In this document: in pieces, positions 11,584 to 23,810 of the stretch
How positions within the stretch are numbered: position 1 is the first letter of the stretch
Layout: every line of letters starts with the position of its first letter
NCBI GenBank assembly: GCA_032358165.1
Contig: JAALGY010000020.1
Span: 1,426,001-1,490,000 of the forward strand
Reading direction: 5' to 3'
Source: Diplosphaera chodatii
Taxonomy: Eukaryota > Chlorophyta > Trebouxiophyceae > Prasiolales > Stichococcaceae
DNA length: 64,000 nucleotides
Program-made: the position numbers and the translations under genes
Notes under the pieces: model-generated
What the model saw: only the letters and a program-made list of their open reading frames with translations
The model's database searches: none
Told to the model about the DNA's origin: nothing

Positions 11584-14500
11584 TCATGCTGCCCGCCGCC
11601 AAGTTGCTTCATAGTGACCTTGCGGCATTATCAGGAGCGAGGAACCACGCCGGAAGCAGCCTGCGGCAATAAAGGCAAGTATCATGTCACATCTGGTATA
11701 GACGATATGCAGGTGAACCAACTGTGCATATCAGTGTGCAATCACTGCATGTGCAGAGTGCACTCGGTACGCTCACCCGTGCCTGCAGAATTGCTTGCTG
11801 GTAGTCTGCACAAAAAGCACAAGATATCAACCGTGGTTAACAGCGACCCTGCATGCACACAGTTAGGTGCAAACATCAATTCATCAGGTACGCATCTTGC
11901 GCTACCTGACTGGACTGCCTCCATGTCTTCGGGCTGCACAGTCAGGTCTTTGACAAACGTGTTGTCAACCTTGCGCAGCATTGCCTTGAAGTGGCGCATG
12001 TCCTGCAGGGGGGGTGGGCACCAGCTCGGCCTCAAGCATCATGTACACGAGGGATGCCATGGCACTTGCCAGAAGGGTCGTTTGCGATATTCTGCACAGC
12101 AGTGACTGCATGCATGCAACAGGACGGTGCTTGTGTCACGCACCTCCTTCCGCACCATCGTGATTGCACAGCCGGCCTTGCCCGCGCGTGCTGTGCGCCC
12201 GCATCGGTGCACATATGTCTGCACAGGCAGTGGGGTTGCTGGGGTCATGGTGACAAGCCTGATTCTTGTTGCCTCTGCTCTGGTTGCTGATTCGCAGACT
12301 GCCATGTTTCATGCCTCACCTTGGCATACACAGGTGCATCGTAGTTGACAACATTTGCGGCGTTCTCCACATCCATGCCCCGCGTCATTGCATCGGAGCA
12401 TACCAGCACCTGCAATACAGATGTGCTGGTCTGTACAGGCAAGACGATAGCCTCAGAGACTGCAGCAGCTCGCCATCGCATCTGCAGTGAGTTTGCCAGT
12501 CTGCGCCCTATAGAACTATAAAACGAGCATTGGCATAATGAAAGTGGGATGTGCAAGGCCCAGACATTGGTCTCGTGACATGGCCCGAGGACGGATCATG
12601 TTACCTGCACTCTGCTACTTCTGAACGCTGCCAGATGGGCAGCTCGCACAGCTGGGCTGACCATGCTTGAAAACTCCACACAGCGGCCAGCCAGTGCAGC
12701 TGTCGCGCTCAGAAACATGAACACCCTGCACATGGGTCGACCACGGTTCGAAACATGTCAGCCGCCAGCTGATGTCAGTTGTATCTAGCTTGAGACATGG
12801 GCAACTGCACAGAATGCAAAGCAGATTCACGCAGGTGCGAATGTGATACACTGCACAGAATGCAAAGCAGATTGGCAGCACCTCACCTGTGGGCAGTCTC
12901 GACGGAGGCGGCAAACACCAGGGTCTGCTGCCCAGCCAGGCGTCGTGCAAGCAATGTCAGCAACACCAGCGGCTTCTGCGCATCCTTGCACAGCAGCTTG
13001 TGCTCCCGCAGCTGCCGTGGCAAAGAGTACCTGCACAGCGTCGCAGGGCTTCCCCACTCTCAACTCAACATGATGACTACTGCTTGAACCTGCTGGCCAC
13101 AGCGTGCTATGGCAGTACCGGCCACCTGGACTATGGTGTACCTGTGGTCAGTGGCACTGACGGCGATGTAGCGCGGGCAGTACAGCGCCAGGCGCTCCAG
13201 CTTCGAGGGGTCGCGTGTCAACGTCGCAGATGCCACCACCTTCACGACCCGCCGCTGCCAGCCTGCAGTATACAGCAGCAGCACATTGCACGTTGTAATC
13301 GTGTACAGGAGATGAGGCTACTTGCCACGCAATCAGCAGAGCACCGCAGAAGTTACCCAGGCCCGTCGTTGATGACCATGAATGCAACGCCTTTGGAGAG
13401 CCTCACCCGTATCAGCGGCTGCGCTGGGCCTGGAACCGACAGCAGCAAGCACCTGCGGCAGCCAGTCCTGGTATGCCTGCCGCAGCAGCCGGTCCGCCTC
13501 ATCCACAATCTGTCGACACAAGGCGCCATGTCAAGTCTGGGATTTTGCAGCAGACGGGGTCAATGCACAGGGAGGGAAATGCCCAAAGGCTGGCGTCCCA
13601 GGGACTGTGCAGCAGCATACCCGTCTTCTGTTGACAAGTGTTGACACAGGTGCGCCGAACCCTGCGCTCTATTTGCTGTTAGCTTTGTAAGCACTGAACC
13701 GCATTCACTGCTTTTGGTACGCACCAGAAACTGGAGGTCAGCCAGGCTGAAGCCGTGCGTCCCCTGGAGATGTGCAACCAGACGTCCTGGCGTCGCAACA
13801 ACAATGTCTGCGCCACTGCCACTGCTGCTGGAGGAAAGCTCCGCTCCCACGTTACCGTCCAGAGCCGGCACCAGCGCTGAAGCCTCGATGGCCTGCCATG
13901 GTGGCAGTGGCATTGTTCCAGCACAGCGCATCTAGACAAACCATGCAGTCTTGCCCTGACACGACTCGGTGCAACACCCCGCTGTTGGCCGCAGCACACC
14001 TGGGGGGCCTTGCCGGCAATGAGCACCGTGCGCAGGCCCGCAGCAGGGCACAGCAGCGCAAACACCCGAAACACCTGTCGAACGCCACAGTCGGACAATC
14101 GGCGCGGCATCGTGCTGCATTTCAGTTGCGGTGTGTCTTGCATATGCGGCAATCACCCAGTATCACGGTAACACGTGCTTGCGGCACCGCATCACCTGAA
14201 GTGCCAGGTCTCGCGTTGGCAGCACTGCAAGCGCGCGAATTGCTGGGCTTTGGCCCCTATGCACATGCACGTGAATGTAGTTATGATGGCGCAGCCCGAT
14301 GATCTGATCGCATCATTGTGACCGTGATCACTGATACTGGTTAGTGTGTGCAGAACCGCAGTATTGCGCACCCTATGAGCGCGGAGAGCACCGGCAGCGC
14401 ATACGCCAGTGTCTTGCCGGAGCCGGTGGGTGCACTTATGCACAGATCATGCGCCTGGCTGTGACCGCCTGCCAGCTGGCACCACGTTGCCGCTTGCACC

Positions 14501-15003
14501 GGAAAGAGCTGTGCGAAGCCAGCTGCCGTGGCACAAGCACAATGTCAATGAAGCAACGACTGCAGCACGCAGTGTTGCCCATGCATGGTTACAGCGGGCC
14601 TGTAGTATCAGTCAGACGGCATACCAGCTTCAAGCGCTGTGCAGAGTTGCGGATGCAGGCCCTTGACATCTGCCATCGGTACCGAGGCACTGCCGCCAAC
14701 TGCAATTGGAACGCGCATCCATGGCAGCGTCGGTGCACTTCTGGCAAATGCATCGGGCTGTGCTGCCGCATTCTGCTGAGGTGTCCGGGGACCGGGTGCA
14801 AGCCGCTGCTGCTGACTGTCGTCTGCTGTAGTAGTATCAACGGCCGCACCCTGGCTGCTATGTTGCCCATCGGCGCCGTCCGTGCCGCTGTCGCTGCTGC
14901 TGGATCCCGTGGCATCGCTATCTCCGATGTCGACAGGCGCTAAGAGGCCTTCGGACTCGTCTGACGATGAGCTTGCTGATCTTTCAGCCTGTTTGCGTTT
15001 CAT
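11584..15003 (-). CDS. DEAD-box RNA helicase, DDX51/Dbp6-like
   Basis: Family members act in the nucleolus in 60S ribosomal subunit assembly. The ATG at 15003 opens a charged, Ser/Asp-rich N-terminus (MKRKQAERSASSSSDESEG). Then come motif I SAPTGSGKT (about 14410-14440), motif Ib VVATPGRLVAHL (about 13790), motif II IVDEADRLLR (about 13500), motif III SATLTRDPSKLERL (about 13210), motif V CSDAMTRGMDVENA (about 12370-12410) and motif VI YVHRCGRTARAGKAG (about 12170-12220). SATLTRDP and the short loop after the helicase core fit DDX51/Dbp6 better than other DEAD proteins. The last exons contain RHFKAMLRKVDNTF near 12000 and EDMEAVQS near 11910. The final exon is uncertain: a splice to about 11661 gives a stop at 11584, while read-through gives one at 11742. 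Many short introns are present. Confidence 0.8.
12805..12873. repeat. 23-bp direct repeat inside an intron
   Basis: The 23 bases at 12805-12827 recur exactly at 12851-12873, 46 bases on, in an intron of the DDX51-like gene. It is probably a small local duplication. Confidence 0.7.
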
Positions 15004-15446
15004 GCTGCAGACTCGACTGCGGCTGCGCTGAGCCAGCACTGCTATCAGTTAGCTTTTCTGTCACTTAGCTACAGAGCTTAAAACCAGTACGCGAACTGGC
15101 GAACTTGCTTGGCTTGTGTTGCAATGAAGGTGCCAAAATGGTGACCCGAGCCAGGCTGAGCACGAACCCATGAAGTCATGCTCAGTTGGCGGAGGTACCC
15201 TGCAGTACCATCTCAGGAGGAGTGCATGCGTGCGAATTTCCACTGTAAATATTCAGCACTCAGGGCTCACGTGTGACCGATGCGTTGATGTCGTACATAC
15301 TAGTCTACAGAGCCCAACATGTGTCCTGTTGTCCCGCATCAACTGCATCCAAGGTGCCGTAGGCACGGCAATCGTGTGCAGCCAGCCAACTTTCGAACGC
15401 CTGAATTGGGTGGTGCATTTGCACTAGCTGCGCATGGTGTCACGCC
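15004..15446. other. Intergenic region between two minus-strand genes
   Basis: This 443-base stretch runs from the helicase start to the stop of the methylthiotransferase gene. No coding segment is recognised. It should contain the helicase promoter. Confidence 0.4.
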
Positions 15447-18400
15447 TCATGCAGCTGCAAGCTGTGGCACGAGCAGCACTTCGCCGCCGATGTCCACTGT
15501 CTGCTGCTCCGGTGCATCCAGCATGGTACCATAAAGCGTGTATGCATGGACCGTGTCCACGTGCACCTGCAGTCCAGACCTCAGCCGCATGTAACAAGCA
15601 CCAGGATGCTGTACGCATGCCCAGCGGACATGGAGGCAAAGCACCAACCCGTGTGGATATGGTTGGTAACAGCCATTGCACGGTAGTTTTCTGCCACTGT
15701 GCAAGTGCTGTGGTTGTGATGCCAAGCACACGCACCGTGACAAGCTGGCCACGCAGTGCCTCGCCATCGGCATCAAAGAAGACCAGCTTGTTGTGCCGTG
15801 AGCGGCCAAAAGCAGTGCCGATGCCGTCCTCGCCTCGCGGGTTCGGACCCTCAACAAGCACCTGCAGAGAAGAACCATCCCTTCCCATCGCACCCATGAC
15901 AAGGACAGCCTGCACTGATACATTTGCAGGTGTATCTTCATCAGAACGTCACCACAACGCAGCGCAACACATACTTCTTGCTCTTCCTACAAGACATGCG
16001 CCCTGTTGCCATGGCAACAAGTAGAGTGTCAGGCACTGACTGCCGTGCACCTCCAGGTCACGACCAGCAAAGCGCTGGGCACGCTCCTCTGCCACCTCGT
16101 TCACCACCCGGTTCAGCCGGTTCAGCCGGTCCATCTTGATCATGTCTGCAACCTGCGATGCGTGCAACCCAGGACATCAGCATCAAGCCACAGCGCATGG
16201 CGGGCAGCAGGCAGTGCACGCACTGCCGTGGTTCTGCTGACCCACTGCATGTAAGGCTGTCAGACATGCACCATTGCCCATGTGCTTGCCAATGTAAAGG
16301 GCTCCCACCTGGTCCTCCAAAACGGCGGCGGGCGTGTTGGGGCGTGGCGAGTATGCAGCGGTGTTCACGCGGTCGAAACCCACTTCGCGGACGAGCGTGA
16401 CTGTTCGCTGAAACTGCTCCTCACTCTCTCCTGTGTGGTATAGCACACGAGTTTGCCAGCGATTCATCCCACATAGACTGGCAAGTGTCAAAGGTGCGGG
16501 TCGGCCAGCAGGCTGACCATGCACCCTGTGCTGGAGATGTATAGTTGTGCCCACCTGGGTAGCCCACGATTGCGTCGCCACTGATGGAGGCATCTGGCAT
16601 GTACCGCCGGATGTTGTGGATGATGTTGCGATACCGCTCATGCGTGTAGCCTCGCCTACACAGCTTGCCAGCTAGTGAGAAACACAGGAAAGAGCGGTCG
16701 CACATCCATGTTCAGAGTGCAAGCACGTTGCAGGCGATCAATCAGCTCACTTCATCTCCCGCAGAATGTCGTTGTCTCCGCTTTGGAAGGGCTGCATGTG
16801 CAATGCCATGTAATGATATTGGTGGCTGTTGTGTAAAATGGGGCACTGGTGACTTGATGCATACACACAATAATAATGCGGACGATGGTGTCGAATGTGT
16901 CGTACGTGCGAGCAGCAAGCTTGACTACCTCTGCCAATGACGAACAGTCCGCAGCACTCACTATGTGGAAAAACTCGCAAAGCTTGTCCAGCTCGGAGCA
17001 CGCCCTGACGAGCCGCTCTGTGAAGTAGCGGGGGTGGCTGGTGGCAAAGCGGATGCGCTTGATGCCCGGCACATCGTGCACATGTCGCAGGAGGTCCGTG
17101 AACGTCCATGCTCGGCGACCTGAGCCTGCAAGACGGTGAGCAGCCATTGCTACATGATCCTTCCAATGCTGCACGCACAAGGTGCGCCGCAGCAGAGACG
17201 CTCGTTTGCTGAGCCTCTACAAAAGCAAAGACCTTCGTCGGCATGGCAGACATGACCATCGTGACAGTCCGGATGCTGGGCGTGCACTGCCAGAACAGTG
17301 CGAATCAGGACACGGTGATATTGGTGCGAAAGCGCACCATCCTGGGCGAAGCCGGGCAGGTCCCGGCCATATGCATCGACGTTCTGCCCCAGGAGAGTGA
17401 CCTCCGAGTACCCCGCCTCGCCCAAAGACAGCATCTCGTTCTGCAGAAGACACACCGTAGGTGTGGACCGGAGCTTGGAGCAAACGGAAAATTGCAGGCA
17501 ATGCAGATGTTGACCCAGCTGGTTATTGGCAGGAAGCACATCAGGTGATCCACACCGGTCTCCAGGAGTTGAACAGCAGTATCGCAACAGGCAGCAGCAG
17601 GAGCCGCACCCTGATGGCGTCTGCCGTGCGGGACTGCTCCTGCCCACGCGTGTTAGGCACGACGCAGTACGAGCAGCGCTCGTTGCAGCCATAGATGACA
17701 TTCACCCAGGCTGTTACCTAGCAGGTGAACAAGACAGGATCTCGGAGGCAACTCATACTGCTGGCAAAAAGTACATGCTCATCAGCACACTGCTGTGCTA
17801 TGTTTAAGAACACTTCATTCGTGAGGATGCAACTTCGTGAGGGTGCAACTTGAAGTCCTCCCTGCATGTCACACCTCAGAGTCCCGCCTTGGGGTGGCCA
17901 CGTCCTCTACAATATCCAGCGGCTCGGTGGCCACAACCTGGCTGCCAGAGTCCACCTGCTCGAGAAGCTCGGATATCCTGCGGGGCACAGTGGCTATGTT
18001 TAGGCAATTGTGTTGAGAGGTCGACCGTCTGCAGAACGAATGCGACCAGCATTGTTACAACAGCATTGTTGTAGGCCGTCACGGCAGCTTCTCAGCACCC
18101 CGCCAATTGCTGATGTATGTTCAGGGACGCTGCCGAGAAGTCAGAAACAGTACCAGCAGGAACGTCGGTGTCAGTCACCTGTTGGCATACTGGGGCCCCA
18201 TGACCAGGTCCACTTCTGGCACCCGCCGCAGCAAAGCTGCGCCCTCCTGCTGCGCCACGCACCCAGCCACCACAATCTTGAGGTCGCCCATGTGCATGCG
18301 TTTCCGCTTGGCCTGAGCATGAAGGACGCCGCAATGAAGATCATAACATACACCCAGCTCATACACACTTGCCGTAGGCACTGTAGGTGTGCTGTGCTGT

Positions 18401-19171
18401 CTGTGGCTGTTGTTTCGACATGCAGCAGTGTCAGCGCACCTGCCGACCAAGCGCTGAATATACTTTCTGCTCGGCCTTGTCGCGAATGGAGCATGTGTTG
18501 TAGATCAGCACGTCTGCATCCGATGCATCCTCCACGCAGCCATAGCCAGCAGCCTGCATTGGTGGTAGTGATGATCAGCCAGGGTCATGGGCTGGTCAAC
18601 ATGTCTACCTCCATGATGGAAGATGCAGCGACCGCACTCACATAGTACAACAGCGTCAGCTACACTTCATGCAGCCAAACGCTCACCTCTAGGGCGCCAG
18701 CCATCCGCTCGCTGTCTGCAAGATTCATTTGGCAACCCATGGTGTGAATGTGGTAGTTTCCTCTGCTGGGAGCTGCCGGCTGCTGGCCATCTACGGCAGG
18801 CCGAACCAGCACCTGGCCTGCACCGCCAGGCGCGGGCATCGTCATGTTTCAGCGGGGTCCATGTTGAAGATGAACGCTTGACATCTTGCACATTTGCACA
18901 ACATTTATACATGGCACTTCTGCCTGCAATGCCCAGCCGCACCGTCGCCGCAAAACTCTGAGGCTGCCTGCTCCAGGAGGGTGGAGCCCGCCATCTGTTC
19001 GATTGCATTGGGTAGAGAACGAGACGATGAAGGTGTCTGGCGGCGGCGGCCCCACATGCGCCGCTCTAGCCGCATCTGCTCCGGTCTGCATGAGTGGACA
19101 AGTGGTCTGCCACTGAAACCAGCCCCCGCGCACACGCGGGCCGACGCCCCGGTATCAAGCATGGCAGCCAT
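15447..19171 (-). CDS. MiaB/CDK5RAP1-type tRNA 2-methylthiotransferase (radical SAM)
   Basis: MiaB enzymes add a methylthio group to isopentenyl-adenosine at tRNA position 37, using two 4Fe-4S clusters. The N-terminal domain shows all three auxiliary-cluster cysteines: [11 protein letters not shown] (about 18750), [10 protein letters not shown] (about 18490) and VVAGCVAQQ (about 18265). The radical-SAM motif CNERCSYC lies near 17650-17690. Downstream are [15 protein letters not shown] (about 17380), [13 protein letters not shown] (about 17030), [20 protein letters not shown] (about 16770 to 16640) and [11 protein letters not shown] (about 16570). The TRAM domain is at about 15860-15450 ([12 protein letters not shown], then HAYTLYGTM), with the stop at 15447-15449. 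The ATG at 19171 begins an Ala/Arg-rich leader that may target an organelle. The MGCQMN signature separates it from the CDKAL1 branch. The first introns are the least certain part. Confidence 0.88.
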
Positions 19172-19467
19172 ACCAGCTCTGCGAAGTGTAACACAACCAA
19201 CGAAGTCAAGGACAGTGGCTGTGTAGAATGCACCAAACCAGCAACATGTCTACGGTTCGCTGCAGTCGATGACGACTTTGCATCATGTTCCTCTGACGGC
19301 TCCAAGAAGTGCACCCACTTGCAGGTTGTTGCATGCGCGCTCCGTTCGATTGGGACACAAGAGCTTGTGCATATAGCCCTTACGGAGTTGTGTCCACGTG
19401 CAGAAGGAAGCGCAACAGTTTTGCAAACCCATATACCACCGCGTGAGCGGCTTGTGGAACTTGCGCC
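19172..19467. promoter_or_regulatory. Compact bidirectional promoter region
   Basis: Only 296 bases separate the start codons of the divergent MiaB-type and RH7-like genes. Both promoters must lie here or in the 5' UTRs. No clear TATA box is seen. Confidence 0.4.
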
Positions 19468-22400
19468 ATGTCGTCCGCAGAGGCTGTAAATGCAGAGACG
19501 CCAGACCTCAAAGTCAAGAAGAAGAAGACAAAAGTGGACAGCGGCAAGAAGAAGGATCCCTTGAAAAAGAAGCGGAAGGCAGAGGCAGCCGTCAACTCGG
19601 AGGCTGGCAGCCCCGAGGTGCGCTGCTGGCGGCCAAAACATGCGCAGTCGCTTCCAATGACCATCTCGCATGTCCCTCGTTGCCACGGCGCGCCTGCGGA
19701 GGCTGTGGCACGGACTTGCATCTAGCACGAATGCCCTGCAGTGCACCTTGCAGCAACTGCTTTGCGGCCACAATCATGTAACAGCATGCACCGTGCTGCA
19801 TTGTTGTCAGACGACTGTGTAATACTGCGAGCCGCACCCTCCCGCGTGTCTGTTCATCTCCCTACTGTGTGCCCCCCGCAGCCGGCGAAAAAGGTCAAGA
19901 AGCAGAAGAAGGCGGCCAAGGCGGTGGAGGCAGAGCCCGAGGCCACGCCTTCCACTTCGTCATCGCAGAGCGACCAGTCAACCATCGATGCCGCAGTGGC
20001 GGTGTCGCCGCCCGTCACAGCCGCCACAGAGCCCGCTGCCGAGGCGGACCCCCTGGCGCTCGACAACTTCAGCCTCAGCCCGGCGGTGAAGCAGCTGCTC
20101 AACGGCAAGGGCATCAAGGCCCTGTTCCCAATCCAGGTGCCTGTCGCCACGCAGTGTGGTGGGGAACCCCCTTTCTATTGCACCACCTTGGGGTGTCGTG
20201 CACCATGTGCCCCTCTACTATCACTGCCCTGACGAAAGTCGTGAGCATGGCCTGTGCAGGCGGAGACCTTCCAGCACCTGGTCAGCGGCTTCGACCTGGT
20301 GGGCCGCGCGCGCACCGGCTGCGGCAAGACGCTGGCGTTCGTGCTGCCCATAGTGGAGAAGCTGAAGGAGACGCTGGGCGCCAACGGCCGCCGCGTCTTT
20401 GGCCGCACACCCTCCGTCGTGGTGCTGCTGCCCACCCGCGAGCTGGCCAAGCAGGTACCGGTTTTGGAGGCTTCAGTCTGCAAAACACGATGCATTGTCT
20501 TGCGACCGGCAGTGGCAGCTGGCGGTCACTCAGCCCTGAGGCGCATGCGTGCTGTGAGGCCACAAATGTTCTGCCTCACTGGCAGGTGCACGCGGACTTC
20601 GAGCACATCGGCAAGGCGTTCACGGTGGCGACGCTGTGCGTGTACGGCGGCAGCCCGTACGGCCCGCAGGAGGGCGCGCTGCGGCGGGGGGTGGACGTGC
20701 TGGTGGGCACCCCCGGCCGCGTGAAGGACCTCATGGAGAAGGGCACCCTGAAGCTCGACAAGCTCATGTGCGGCGCGCTCAGCATTGCTGTCATGCAGCA
20801 ATGGTTTGAGCGACATTGTGGCATTCAGCGAGCTTGCTCATTGGTGCAGTGGACCGCTGGCGCACATGTGTGCATGCATGGTGGTGATGGTTCTAATGGC
20901 AGGCCCGTGCTGCGCACACAGGTTCCGGGTGCTGGACGAGTGCGACGAGATGCTGAACATGGGCTTTGTGGACGATGTGGAGAAGATCCTGGGCGCCAAC
21001 CTGGACAAGGCGACGGTGCAGACGCTGCTGTTCTCCGCCACGCTGCCGCCCTGGGTCAAGGACATCACGCGCCGCTTCCTGAAGGCCGACCACAAGGTCA
21101 TCGACCTCGTGGGCAACGAGCGCATGAAGGTGAAAGATGCTTCAGAACGTTGACACTTGCAGATGTGGGCAAGCAAAAGGAGGGTTGCAACAATTTGTGC
21201 ACTGGAGTGCAGGCCGTCAATGCTGTCGTGCGTGTCTTACCTGCTTGCTTGTACAATGCTGTCACACCAGGGCTCAGGCGGGTATAGACATATCTTGGTC
21301 GCCGTTTGGAACTGTCACCGCTCGGAAGTGGCCACCAGAGCTCATGGCGGCTTCCTGCTGTGCTGCAGGCGTCCACGAGCGTGCAGCACCTGGTGCTGCC
21401 GTCGCACTGGAGCCAGCGCAACCAGATGCTGCCGGACCTGGTGCGATGCTACGGCGCCTGCGGCCGCACCATCATCTTCACCGAGACCAAGAAGGACGCC
21501 AACGAGCTGACCAACGTGCTGTCGGAGACGTGCGGGGCGCGCGCGCTCCACGGCGACATCCCCCAGGTGCGCATGACGCTGCTTGGAGATGCCACAGGTG
21601 GTAGCTGTGGTTTCCAGATGCATTCATGAACCCTATCACAGCAGTCCATGAGACCATATGTGGGGATTCACACAGCATGCTGTTTTGCATGGCCGACTGT
21701 CAGATTGCTGAGCCAATTCCTGAAGCTTTGTTAAGCACGCAGCACCCCCCAGCATCTGTTGACGACCTGCAGGCAATGCCGAAGACAGCAATGGCATCGC
21801 TGACTGTGCTGTCGCCTGCTTTCCTCAGAACCAGCGGGAGACGACGCTGGCGGGCTTCCGCGGCGGCCGCTTCAGCGTGCTGGTGGCGACGGATGTGGCG
21901 GCGCGCGGCCTGGACATCAGCGGCGTGGAGCTGGTGCTGCAGATCGAGCCGCCCAAGGACCCGGAGACCTACATCCACCGCTCGGGTGGGCACCGCGCCA
22001 TGTCATGTTCCCGAGCACCCTCCTGCATGTGACCCAGTGTTCACTGCTGGCAGAAAGCTTGCCTGTGCTCAGCTCGCTGTTCGAACAACAGTCTTTGACG
22101 TGTGTCATGGCAAGCATGGCCCGAAGCTTCATGCCAATGCGTGGCTGTAGGGCGCACGGGGCGGGCGGGGTGCACGGGCATCAGCGTGGTGCTGGTGGAC
22201 CGGCGCAAGGAGGGGCTCATCGGGCTCATCGAGCGGCGCGCCGGCATGAAGTTCGAGCGCATCGGCGCGCCGCAGCCGCAGGACATGGCGCGCGTCGCCG
22301 GGGAGCGGGCCGCCTCCGCCGTCAAGGTGCGCCCAGCTCCGGCTGTGCAGCTTCTGCAGGATGGGTGCGCTGCAGCGTGGGGTAGTGGTTGCGGCCACCC

Positions 22401-23571
22401 TGCATAGGGTATTTCATGGCGTGCTGTCAAGTTGGAACAGAGACAGTGCTGACGTTGCCATGTCTGGCTGTGCAGGATGTCAGCGAGGACGTGGTGCCCT
22501 GGTTCCTGGATGCCGCCAAGTCGCTGCTGGAGGGCGACGCGCCGGGCGGCCCCGAGGTGGTGCTGGCGCGCGCGCTGGCCAAGATCGCAGGCCACACACA
22601 GCTGCGCTCGCGCTCGCTGCTGACGGCGCACGAGGACTTCACCACCCTGCAGGTGCTGCGTCAGCCGCCTAACCAAGAGCGAGCGGTTGGTGATGTTGTG
22701 CCAGCTGTAGCTCTGCACCTGCTGGTAAATTTGCTGGTAATCCCAGCATGTGGGTGAGCTCCCGAGTGGACACTACCATGTATGGCTTGGTCGTGCTCGT
22801 CACATCATCATGGCTGTTCATTCGCTGCAGTTCGTGGGCAGCACCCAGATCGACCGCCCAGGCTTCGTGTTCGGCTTCCTGCGGCGGTGCGGCGTGCCAG
22901 AGCCGACTGTGGAAGAGGTGCGCATGCCTGCCTCATGCCTGCTTCATGCCTGCCTCATGTGCGAATGCCTCCCTCAGCTGCGGTGTACTCATGGCTCAGC
23001 GCAGCTAATGTGCAACAGCTCCTGCTTGGTGCCCACGTGAGGCGCACACGCAGTGCGCACACTCCTCGTCACTGACTTCCCGCACCTCTGACTGCAGCTC
23101 AAGCGCATGACACTCACAGCTGACGGCAAGGGCGCCATCTTCGATGTGGCCAGCGACCAGGTCAGCACTCGACATCGCTTGCCTGCGTACCACTCCGTCC
23201 TGCAATCTGCTTCATTGCTATGCAGCGCAACTCTTCGTGGCATCAGGGGCGATGCATCAGCCGAGCATGGGCGGGAACAGTGCCCTTGCCTGCCGCAGGT
23301 CAAGCTGTTCATGGCCAAGTGTGGCGATGAGGACGGCAAGGATGGCCATCTCATCGTGCCGACGGCCCTGCCACAGCTCAAGCTGAAGCTGGGTGAGGGC
23401 AGCAGCAGCAGCTCCTTTGGCGGCAAGCCAGGTGGCTACGGGGGATCCGGAGGCGGTGGCGGGGGCTTCAGCAGGGGCAGTGGTGGTCGTGGGGGTGGGC
23501 GTGGGGGTAGCAGCTTTGGGCGAGGCGGCCGGGGGTCATTTGGTGGCCGTGGTCGGTTTGGTGGCAGGTAG
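19468..23571 (+). CDS. Nucleolar DEAD-box RNA helicase, DDX21/RH7-like with GUCT domain and RGG tail
   Basis: The ATG at 19468 opens a Lys-rich N-terminus (KVKKKKTKV, then PLKKKRKAE) that fits nucleolar targeting. Exon 1 ends at 19617, exon 2 is 19882-20136, exon 3 is 20260-20454. The helicase motifs follow in order: [11 protein letters not shown] (about 20310-20340), [10 protein letters not shown] (about 20430), [10 protein letters not shown] (about 20703), motif [10 protein letters not shown] (about 20932), LFSATLPPW (about 21030), [13 protein letters not shown] (about 21470), [17 protein letters not shown] (about 21890) and HRSG/RTGRAG, which is split by an intron between about 21985 and 22150. 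The GUCT domain covers about 22480-23300 and the C-terminus is a Gly/Arg-rich RGG tail to the stop at 23569-23571. Motif II reads DECD. The family unwinds rRNA precursors and acts in nucleolar and stress-related RNA folding. Confidence 0.9.
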
Positions 23572-23673
23572 TTGCTTAGCCGTCGATCAGCATCACAAGT
23601 GGGTGTGCTCAGGCACTTGCGCTGTTTCGACAGAAACACGCTTCAACAGAAGCAACTGTGTTTCCACATATGA

Positions 23674-23678
23674 TTACA
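23674..23678 (-). other. Putative poly(A) signal TGTAA
   Basis: TGTAA on the minus strand lies about 133 bases past the stop of the FLOE-like gene, inside the 237-base convergent gap with the RH7-like gene. Confidence 0.35.
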
Positions 23679-23810
23679 TTGGATTGCATCTGAAGAAGTT
23701 TGGCTGTTCTACAAGTCTGCATCTGTGGCAAGCTTGACGGACACACAAGCTGGGCGGAAGTTTCTACATACATGTGCCCTGTCCCAAGATGCAATCGTTT
23801 CCTTCGCTCC

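Noticed and set aside
19869..21287. A 472-codon plus-strand open frame
   Set aside because: It is a shifted frame that runs through exons and introns of the RH7-like gene. The helicase motifs are in the other frame.
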